Shown: positions 35,476 through 42,118 of the stretch, one piece after another | How the letters are laid out: each line of letters begins with the position of its first letter | Position numbering within the stretch: the stretch's first letter is position 1 | Assembly (NCBI RefSeq): GCF_901472495.1 | Contig: NZ_LR590469.1 | Span: 4,092,001 to 4,156,000, forward strand | Source: Yersinia enterocolitica subsp. enterocolitica | GTDB taxonomy: Bacteria > Pseudomonadota > Gammaproteobacteria > Enterobacterales > Enterobacteriaceae | Direction of reading: 5' to 3' | Length of the DNA stretch: 64,000 nt | Notes under the pieces: generated by a model | Databases searched by the model: none | The model's input: only the letters and a program-made list of their open reading frames with translations | What the model was told of the DNA's origin: nothing | Made by a program: the position numbers and the translations under genes

Positions 35476-36388
35476 GAAAGTTGCGGTACTGCTGGGTGGG
35501 GCCTCTGCTGAACGTGAAGTGTCATTGTTATCAGGCGAGGCGGTATTAGCGGGCTTGAGAGAGGCTGGTATCGATGCTCATGGTATTGATACTAAAGACT
35601 TCCCGGTGACACAGCTTAAAGAGCAAGGCTTTGATAAGGTCTTTATCGCTTTGCATGGGCGTGGTGGTGAAGACGGCACGCTGCAAGGGGTGTTGGAGTT
35701 TCTGCAATTGCCTTATACCGGCAGTGGTGTGATGGCTTCAGCGCTGACAATGGACAAATTACGCACCAAATTGGTATGGCAAGCTTCAGGTTTGCCAATT
35801 TCACCGTATATCGCGTTGAATCGTCAACAGTTTGAAACACTTTCGTCAGAGGAATTGGCGGCGTGTGTCGCTAAGCTTGGCCTGCCATTAATCGTTAAGC
35901 CAAGTCATGAAGGCTCTAGCGTAGGAATGAGCAAGGTTGATCAGGCGAATCAATTGCATTCTGCTCTGGTTGAAGCTTTCCGTCACGACACTGATGTGCT
36001 GATTGAGAAATGGTTGAGTGGGCCAGAGTTTACCGTCGCGATCCTTGGTAATGATGTTTTACCGTCAATTCGCATTCAGGCTCCCGGTGTGTTTTATGAT
36101 TATGAAGCTAAATATCTGTCTGATGAGACCCAGTACTTTTGCCCAAGTGGCTTGAGTGCTGAGTTAGAACAACAGTTGGCTGCATTGTCATTACAGGCCT
36201 ATCAGGCATTGGGTTGCAGCGGCTGGGGCCGAGTTGACGTTATGCAAGATAGCGATGGCCGTTTCTACCTGCTTGAAGTGAATACTTCACCGGGTATGAC
36301 CAGCCACAGTTTAGTGCCGATGGCTGCCCGCCAACATGGGTTGAGTTTTTCCCAGTTGGTGGTCCGAATTCTGACGTTGGCTGACTAA
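35468..36388 (+). CDS. ddlB: D-alanine:D-alanine ligase B
   Basis: 306 residues from ATG 35468 (frame open upstream to 35363), matching E. coli in start and length, with GACGAGGAACATC before it. ATP-grasp enzyme that makes D-Ala-D-Ala for MurF. Landmarks: GGASAEREVSLLSG, HGRGGEDGTLQG, KPSHEGSSVGMSKV and EVNTSPGMTSHSLVP. Overlaps murC by 8 bases; ftsQ starts 2 bases after its stop. Confidence 0.97.
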   Translation: MAEKVAVLLGGASAEREVSLLSGEAVLAGLREAGIDAHGIDTKDFPVTQLKEQGFDKVFIALHGRGGEDGTLQGVLEFLQLPYTGSGVMASALTMDKLRTKLVWQASGLPISPYIALNRQQFETLSSEELAACVAKLGLPLIVKPSHEGSSVGMSKVDQANQLHSALVEAFRHDTDVLIEKWLSGPEFTVAILGNDVLPSIRIQAPGVFYDYEAKYLSDETQYFCPSGLSAELEQQLAALSLQAYQALGCSGWGRVDVMQDSDGRFYLLEVNTSPGMTSHSLVPMAARQHGLSFSQLVVRILTLAD

Positions 36389-36389
36389 T

Positions 36390-37247
36390 ATGTCGCAAGC
36401 TGCCCTAAATGCGCGTGAACGTGCGGCTGAAAACAGCGCAGCCCGGCGCAGTAACGGAGGCCAATTAGCTGGGCTGATTTTCCTGCTGATGGTGCTGGGT
36501 ACCATCCTCTGGGGGGGCTGGGTGGTAGTAGGTTGGATGAAAGATGCCAGCCGATTGCCACTGTCTAAACTGGTGGTGACCGGTGAGCGCCATTACACCA
36601 CCAATGACGATATTCGCCAGGCGATTCTGTCATTGGGCGCACCGGGTACCTTTATGACGCAGGATGTCAATATCATCCAGCAGCAGATTGAACGGTTACC
36701 TTGGATTCAGCAGGCCAGTGTGCGCAAACAGTGGCCGGATGAGCTGAAGATCCATCTGGTGGAGTATGTGCCTTTTGCCCGCTGGAATGATTTGCATATG
36801 GTGGATGAGCAAGGGCGGTCATTCAGTGTGCCGTCTGAACGAGTCGGCAAACAGAAATTGCCATTACTGTATGGCCCGGAGGGTAGTGAACAGGATGTTC
36901 TGGAAGGCTACCGGGCAATAAATAAAGTGTTAGCGGCCAATAAGTATCAGCTAAAAATGGTGGCGATGAGTGCCAGACATTCTTGGCAGTTGGCCTTAGA
37001 TAATGATGTTCGGCTGGAGCTGGGACGGGATGACCGGATGGGGCGTTTGCAACGTTTCATCGAGTTGTATCCGATGTTGCAACAGCAGCCAGATAAACGG
37101 GTCAGTTATGTTGATTTGCGATATGAAACAGGGGCTGCAATAGGTTGGGCTCCGGTATTTATCGGCAGTCAGGGTGGTGAGCCACCAGTAAATGGCCAGC
37201 AGAACAGTAATCCGCAACAGAATCAGGCACAGGCAAAACAACAATGA
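36390..37247 (+). CDS. ftsQ: Division protein FtsQ
   Basis: 285 residues. Short cytoplasmic tail, one membrane helix (about 27-50, LAGLIFLLMVLGTILWGGWV), then a periplasmic POTRA domain (SKLVVTGERHYTTNDDIRQA) and beta domain. FtsQ recruits FtsL and FtsB. The C-terminal tail is Gln/Asn-rich (NGQQNSNPQQNQAQAKQQ) and probably disordered. ATGA overlap with ftsA. Confidence 0.97.
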   Translation: MSQAALNARERAAENSAARRSNGGQLAGLIFLLMVLGTILWGGWVVVGWMKDASRLPLSKLVVTGERHYTTNDDIRQAILSLGAPGTFMTQDVNIIQQQIERLPWIQQASVRKQWPDELKIHLVEYVPFARWNDLHMVDEQGRSFSVPSERVGKQKLPLLYGPEGSEQDVLEGYRAINKVLAANKYQLKMVAMSARHSWQLALDNDVRLELGRDDRMGRLQRFIELYPMLQQQPDKRVSYVDLRYETGAAIGWAPVFIGSQGGEPPVNGQQNSNPQQNQAQAKQQ

Positions 37248-38500
37248 TCAAGTCGACGGACAGAAAACTGGTAGTAGGTCTTGAGATCGGAACGGCAAAG
37301 GTCTCCGCATTGGTAGGGGAAGTTCTGCCCGATGGCATGGTCAATATTATTGGGGTTGGCAGTTGCCCATCCCGTGGCATGGATAAGGGTGGGGTTAACG
37401 ACCTTGAATCGGTAGTGAAATGCGTTCAACGCGCTATCGATCAGGCAGAGTTAATGGCGGATTGCCAAATTTCATCTGTCTATCTGGCATTATCGGGCAA
37501 ACATATCAGTTGTCAGAATGAAATAGGGATGGTTCCTATTTCAGAAGAGGAAGTAACTCAGGAAGATGTAGAGAACGTAGTGCATACCGCGAAGTCGGTA
37601 CGTGTGCGTGATGAACATCGTATCCTGCACGTTATTCCGCAGGAATATGCCATCGATTACCAAGAAGGCATCAAAAATCCGGTGGGCCTTTCTGGCGTGC
37701 GGATGCAGGCTAAAGTGCACCTGATTACGTGCCATAACGATATGGCGAAGAATATTGTTAAAGCGGTGGAGCGTTGTGGTCTGAAAGTGGACCAACTGAT
37801 TTTCGCCGGTTTAGCGGCAAGTTATGCAGTATTGACCGAAGATGAGCGTGAGCTGGGTGTCTGTGTGGTCGACATCGGCGGCGGTACCATGGATATGGCG
37901 GTTTATACCGGTGGGGCGTTGCGCCACACCAAAGTTATCCCTTACGCCGGGAACGTGGTGACTAGCGATATTGCGTATGCCTTCGGAACACCGCCTACCG
38001 ATGCGGAAGCGATTAAAGTTCGACACGGCTGTGCGCTCGGGTCGATAGTCAGCAAGGACGAAAGTGTAGAAGTGCCAAGTGTTGGCGGACGCCCTCCCCG
38101 TAGTCTGCAAAGACAGACGCTCGCTGAGGTTATAGAACCACGCTACACCGAACTGCTGAATTTGGTTAATGACGAGATTTTACAATTGCAGGAGCAATTA
38201 CGTCAGCAAGGCGTGAAGCATCATCTGGCAGCCGGTATCGTGCTGACAGGCGGAGCGGCACAAATTGATGGTTTGGCTGAATGTGCTCAACGGGTATTTC
38301 ATGCCCAGGTTCGCATCGGCCAACCGCTCAATATCACCGGGCTGACGGATTATGCACAGGAACCTTATTACTCCACTGCTGTTGGGTTGTTGCACTATGG
38401 TAAAGAATCTCATCTCAGTGGTGAGTCAGAAGTAGAAAAACGTGCCTCAGTGGGCAATTGGTTTAAACGCATCAATAGCTGGCTGAGAAAAGAGTTTTAA
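37244..38500 (+). CDS. ftsA: Division protein FtsA
   Basis: 418 residues, actin-like ATPase fold. Tethers FtsZ to the inner membrane through a C-terminal amphipathic helix (GNWFKRINSWLRKEF). Nucleotide-binding landmarks: VGLEIGTAKVSALVGE, VVDIGGGTMDMAVYTGG and IVLTGGAAQIDGLAE. Followed by ftsZ after 72 bases. Confidence 0.98.
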   Translation: MIKSTDRKLVVGLEIGTAKVSALVGEVLPDGMVNIIGVGSCPSRGMDKGGVNDLESVVKCVQRAIDQAELMADCQISSVYLALSGKHISCQNEIGMVPISEEEVTQEDVENVVHTAKSVRVRDEHRILHVIPQEYAIDYQEGIKNPVGLSGVRMQAKVHLITCHNDMAKNIVKAVERCGLKVDQLIFAGLAASYAVLTEDERELGVCVVDIGGGTMDMAVYTGGALRHTKVIPYAGNVVTSDIAYAFGTPPTDAEAIKVRHGCALGSIVSKDESVEVPSVGGRPPRSLQRQTLAEVIEPRYTELLNLVNDEILQLQEQLRQQGVKHHLAAGIVLTGGAAQIDGLAECAQRVFHAQVRIGQPLNITGLTDYAQEPYYSTAVGLLHYGKESHLSGESEVEKRASVGNWFKRINSWLRKEF

Positions 38501-38572
38501 TGTTTCAACAAAGAGATCATGCTGAACATATTTTTTGATCTCGAAGCGACAGGCACAAAACGGAGAGAAACT

Positions 38573-39724
38573 ATGTTTGAACCTATGGAACTAACCAATG
38601 ACGCGGTGATTAAAGTCATCGGCGTCGGTGGTGGCGGTGGTAATGCCGTCGAACACATGGTGCGCGAGCGCATCGAAGGTGTTGAATTCTTCGCCGTTAA
38701 TACAGACGCTCAGGCGCTACGTAAGACGGCTGTTGGCCAAACCATCCAGATTGGTAGCGGTATTACCAAAGGTCTGGGTGCTGGCGCGAACCCGGAAGTG
38801 GGTCGCAATTCAGCAGAAGAAGACCGTGAAGCTCTGCGTGCAGCTCTTGAAGGCGCAGACATGGTCTTTATCGCCGCAGGCATGGGCGGTGGTACTGGTA
38901 CCGGTGCGGCTCCTGTTGTTGCTGAAGTGGCAAAAGAACTGGGTATTCTGACAGTTGCCGTGGTTACCAAGCCTTTCAATTTCGAAGGCAAGAAACGCAT
39001 GGCATTTGCTGAGCAGGGTATTGCTGAACTGTCCAAACATGTGGACTCACTGATCACTATCCCGAACGACAAACTATTGAAAGTTCTGGGTCGTGGCATC
39101 TCGTTACTGGATGCATTCGGTGCAGCTAACGACGTATTAAAAGGCGCTGTTCAGGGTATCGCCGAGTTGATTACCCGCCCAGGCTTGATGAACGTCGACT
39201 TTGCTGACGTGCGCACTGTAATGTCCGAAATGGGTTATGCCATGATGGGCTCAGGTGTGGCTTGCGGTGAAGATCGTGCTGAAGAAGCAGCAGAAATGGC
39301 GATTTCCAGCCCGTTGCTGGAAGATATCGACCTGTCTGGCGCTCGCGGCGTGTTGGTCAACATCACTGCTGGTTTCGATTTGCGTTTGGATGAATTCGAA
39401 ACTGTGGGTAACACCATTCGTGCATTTGCATCCGACAATGCGACCGTCGTTATCGGTACATCGTTAGACCCGGAAATGAACGACGAACTGCGCGTAACTG
39501 TGGTTGCAACCGGTATCGGCATGGATAAACGCCCTGAAATCACGCTGGTTACTAACAAGCAGACACAGCCTGTTATGGATCACCGTTACCAGCAGCATGG
39601 CATGTCACCTTTACCTCAGGAAGTTAAGCCTGCGGCTAAAGTGGTCAATGACCCCACTGCTCAAACCAATAAAGAGCCCGATTATTTGGATATTCCGGCA
39701 TTTTTGCGTAAGCAAGCCGACTAA
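38573..39724 (+). CDS. ftsZ: Division GTPase FtsZ
   Basis: 383 residues from ATG 38573 with GGAGA upstream, identical in length to E. coli FtsZ (frame open to 38519). Tubulin homologue that forms the Z ring. GTP-binding signature GGGTGTGAAPVVAE near residue 103, GVGGGGGNAVEHM at the N-terminus, NVDFADVRTVMSE (T7 and catalytic loop), and the conserved C-terminal peptide DYLDIPAFLRKQAD that binds FtsA, ZipA and ZapD. Confidence 0.98.
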   Translation: MFEPMELTNDAVIKVIGVGGGGGNAVEHMVRERIEGVEFFAVNTDAQALRKTAVGQTIQIGSGITKGLGAGANPEVGRNSAEEDREALRAALEGADMVFIAAGMGGGTGTGAAPVVAEVAKELGILTVAVVTKPFNFEGKKRMAFAEQGIAELSKHVDSLITIPNDKLLKVLGRGISLLDAFGAANDVLKGAVQGIAELITRPGLMNVDFADVRTVMSEMGYAMMGSGVACGEDRAEEAAEMAISSPLLEDIDLSGARGVLVNITAGFDLRLDEFETVGNTIRAFASDNATVVIGTSLDPEMNDELRVTVVATGIGMDKRPEITLVTNKQTQPVMDHRYQQHGMSPLPQEVKPAAKVVNDPTAQTNKEPDYLDIPAFLRKQAD

Positions 39725-39736
39725 TTTCCGAAAATA

Positions 39737-39764
39737 TTGGAATCTCCGCTCTTTGTGCTAAACT
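39737..39764 (+). promoter_or_regulatory. Candidate lpxC promoter
   Basis: TTGGAA (39737-39742), 16-base spacer, TAAACT (39759-39764), between ftsZ and lpxC. This would give lpxC its own transcript with a leader of about 55 bases. Confidence 0.5.
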
Positions 39765-39824
39765 GTCCCGCCGATCTTGTTATAAGCTTGGTCGGTAGGA
39801 TGGATAACATTGCGAGATAAAACG

Positions 39825-40745
39825 ATGATCAAACAAAGGACTTTAAAACGTATTGTTCAGGCGACTGGCGTCGGTTTGCACACCGGTAAGAAAGTCACAC
39901 TGACAATGCGACCCGCGCCGGCTAACACCGGGGTCATCTATCGTCGCACTGACTTGAATCCACCGGTTGATTTTCCGGCAGATGCAAAATCCGTGCGTGA
40001 TACCATGCTCTGTACTTGCCTGGTCAATGAGCATGACGTGCGTATTTCTACTGTTGAGCATCTCAACGCTGCTCTGGCAGGGTTAGGGATTGATAACATT
40101 ATTATTGAAGTTAACGCTCCCGAAGTACCGATAATGGATGGTAGTGCCAGTCCATTCGTGTACTTGCTGCTGGATGCGGGTATCGAAGAGTTAAACTCTG
40201 CGAAGAAATTCCTGCGTCTGAAAGAGACTGTGCGGGTTGAAGACGGTGATAAATGGGCTGAATTGTCTCCATTCAATGGATTCCGTTTAGATTTTACCAT
40301 TGATTTTAATCACCCGGCGATTGACTCCAGTACGCAGCGCTACCGTTTAGATTTCTCGGCCGATTCATTCGTCCGTCAAATCAGCCGTGCGCGTACTTTT
40401 GGTTTCATGCGTGATATCGAATACTTACAGTCCCGCGGTTTGTGCCTGGGCGGTAGTTTCGATTGTGCCATCGTGGTAGATGATTACCGCGTATTAAACG
40501 AAGATGGCCTGCGCTTCGAAGATGAATTTGTTCGTCACAAAATGCTGGACGCCATTGGCGACCTGTTTATGTGTGGCCACAATATTATTGGCGCGTTTAC
40601 TGCGTACAAATCAGGTCATGCCTTGAACAACAAGCTATTGCAGGCTGTTTTAGCTAAGCAAGAAGCTTGGGAATTTGTGACGTTCCAAGACGAAGCCGAA
40701 ATGCCATTGGCATTCAAAGCTCCGTCTACAGTATTAGCTTACTAA
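39825..40745 (+). CDS. lpxC: UDP-3-O-acyl-GlcNAc deacetylase LpxC
   Basis: 306 residues from ATG 39825 (MIKQRTLKRIVQ, the family start); a TTG at 39810 is less likely. Zinc amidase, committed step of lipid A. Zinc and catalytic motifs: STVEHLNAALAGLGIDN (first His), the later EFVRHKMLDAIGDLFMCG (His and Asp) and GHNIIGAFTAYKSGHALNN. It ends the dcw cluster; its stop codon abuts the ERIC-like element. In E. coli LpxC is degraded by FtsH through its C-terminal tail; here the tail ends VLAY. Confidence 0.98.
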   Translation: MIKQRTLKRIVQATGVGLHTGKKVTLTMRPAPANTGVIYRRTDLNPPVDFPADAKSVRDTMLCTCLVNEHDVRISTVEHLNAALAGLGIDNIIIEVNAPEVPIMDGSASPFVYLLLDAGIEELNSAKKFLRLKETVRVEDGDKWAELSPFNGFRLDFTIDFNHPAIDSSTQRYRLDFSADSFVRQISRARTFGFMRDIEYLQSRGLCLGGSFDCAIVVDDYRVLNEDGLRFEDEFVRHKMLDAIGDLFMCGHNIIGAFTAYKSGHALNNKLLQAVLAKQEAWEFVTFQDEAEMPLAFKAPSTVLAY

Positions 40746-40755
40746 ATTTATTTAT

Positions 40756-40950
40756 ACCCAAAGTAATTGAAGTTGCAGGTAGGCAGCAATCGAATGACAA
40801 ATTGGTTCCCGACCAATTTGAACAGCATTTATGCTAGCCCGTAGGGTGAGCCTCAAAGATGAGGCTCATTCATCCCGCTGAGCTGACTGAAATCAGTAAT
40901 TCGGGTGAATAAGAGCAGCTAACAACCCTGCAAATTTAAGTAAGAAGGGT
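40756..40950. repeat. ERIC-like element with long insert, flanked by 12-bp direct repeats
   Basis: The ends resemble ERIC: ACCCAAAGTAATTGAAGTTG at the left, and CGGGTGAATAAGAGCAGCTA near the right with AAGGGT as the last bases. About 100 bases in the middle are not ERIC core and hold two hairpins: AAATTGGTTCCCGACCAATTT near 40800 and GAGCCTCAAAGATGAGGCTC near 40849. AAATTTATTTAT occurs perfectly on both sides, 40744-40755 and 40951-40962. It separates the convergent lpxC and DUF721 genes and may supply their terminators. Confidence 0.75.
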
Positions 40951-40954
40951 AAAT

Positions 40955-41479
40955 TTATTTATCACTTTTGGTTGTGCTGGCACTCTCTCCGGCCAGCGCA
41001 GCCAATCGTTCCAATATCGTCCTCAGTTTTTCAGGGCTACGGCTCGCTAATCCTCTTAATTCCTTAGCGCTTTCCAAACTTAACTGACGTAATGGCGGCG
41101 ATTTCTCAGTATTTCCTGACGATTTCTCGGCATTTTGTGTCATGTTATGACCGCTGGCCATTAACGACGGATTAATCCTGATGTCGATTGAAGACAATGA
41201 TGGTAGAATTTGCGCTCGTAGTGCAGAGAGTAAAGCAGGTTGTTCATAACGCAAGCGCATTAACCAGCTGGCGTTCGCGGTTTCTAGCACTAAAACACTC
41301 TGGCGATAGTTAGCAACACGGCACCACGGCTGCAATTGTGAAGGGAGCAATCCTTTTACCGCACGGTTAAGTTTTAACAGTGCAGTAGCGCGTTGTTGTA
41401 CGTTATGCAGCGGTCCGTTTTCTGCTGCAATTGCATCATCGAACAGAACATCTAATAATTGTGGGCGGCTTTCACGCAT
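40955..41479 (-). CDS. DUF721 (DciA-like) protein
   Basis: 174 residues from ATG 41479, which has GGAG 8 bases upstream (TTG 41485 is an alternative). The N-terminal 95 residues match the DUF721 fold: RPQLLDVLFDDA, then LLKLNRAVKGLLPSQLQPWC, RVANYRQSVLVLETANASWL and LLSALRAQILPSLSSIDIRI. The C-terminal part is polar and rich in Ser, Glu and Lys. DUF721 includes DciA, the loader of DnaB helicase in many bacteria that lack DnaC; a helicase role in an enterobacterium is unproven. It is convergent with lpxC and divergent from secM (28 bases between starts). A similar neighbour near lpxC and secA is known in other gammaproteobacteria. Confidence 0.8.
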   Translation of the reverse strand: MRESRPQLLDVLFDDAIAAENGPLHNVQQRATALLKLNRAVKGLLPSQLQPWCRVANYRQSVLVLETANASWLMRLRYEQPALLSALRAQILPSLSSIDIRINPSLMASGHNMTQNAEKSSGNTEKSPPLRQLSLESAKELRGLASRSPEKLRTILERLAALAGESASTTKSDK

Positions 41480-41507
41480 TGACAAGGCTCCGGCGGATTT
41501 TAAACTC

Positions 41508-42041
41508 GTGATCGGTATTCTAAATCGTTGGCGACAATTTGGCAGACGTTATTTCTGGCCGCATCTCCTGTTGGGGATGGTCGCGGCGAGTCTTGGCGTG
41601 CCATCAAACCTGTCTGGCGTTCCTGATCAAGCTGCAATACCGAACACATCATCAAGCCAAAGCCGTCAGAATTACGGTGCGACAAACTTTAGTAGTTTGG
41701 CATTGCTGCATGATATGCATCGTCGCCCTTCATTCAGCGTAGACTATTGGCAACAGCATGCACTGCGCACGGTTATTCGTCATCTTTCATTTGCACTGGC
41801 ACCTCAAGTGGCTTATGCCCGGGTGCAAGAAGTGGCAGAGGCAGAACAAGTACAACCATCACAAATTCAGCAGCTTGCATTGTTGAATACGCTGAATGCG
41901 TTACTGACCCATGAGTTCAAACCACCCACTATTATTCGCTATACCGAGCAGATTAAACGGCCTGTTCTTTCGTTGCATAAACCGGGACTTTGGCTTGCAC
42001 AAGTGCAAGGAATCCGTGCCGGGCCTGCCAATTTCATCTAA
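41508..42041 (+). CDS. secM: Secretion monitor SecM
   Basis: 177 residues from GTG 41508. Signal sequence with the SecM-typical start (RWRQFGRRYFWPHLLLGMVA) and the region YWQQHALRTVIRHLSFALAP shared with E. coli. The C-terminal arrest sequence is present as HKPGLWLAQVQGIRAGP: GIRAGP and the Trp are kept, but Phe150 of E. coli is His here and Ile156 is Leu. SecM stalls the ribosome when secretion is slow, opening the secA ribosome site downstream. The protein is exported and degraded. Confidence 0.95.
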   Translation: MIGILNRWRQFGRRYFWPHLLLGMVAASLGVPSNLSGVPDQAAIPNTSSSQSRQNYGATNFSSLALLHDMHRRPSFSVDYWQQHALRTVIRHLSFALAPQVAYARVQEVAEAEQVQPSQIQQLALLNTLNALLTHEFKPPTIIRYTEQIKRPVLSLHKPGLWLAQVQGIRAGPANFI

Positions 42042-42068
42042 TTATTCTCTTGGCTTCCCCCAATTTTA

Positions 42069-42102
42069 TACAACTTTTGGCCACCGGTTTGGTGGTTTTG
42101 TA
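42069..42102 (+). promoter_or_regulatory. secM-secA intergenic hairpin
   Basis: Inner stem CCACC (42081-42085)/GGTGG (42091-42095) with loop GGTTT, and outer TACAA (42069-42073)/TTGTA (42098-42102). It abuts AAGAGA, the probable secA ribosome site. In E. coli the equivalent helix hides the secA Shine-Dalgarno until SecM stalls. Confidence 0.55.
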
Positions 42103-42118
42103 AGAGACATTAAGAATC

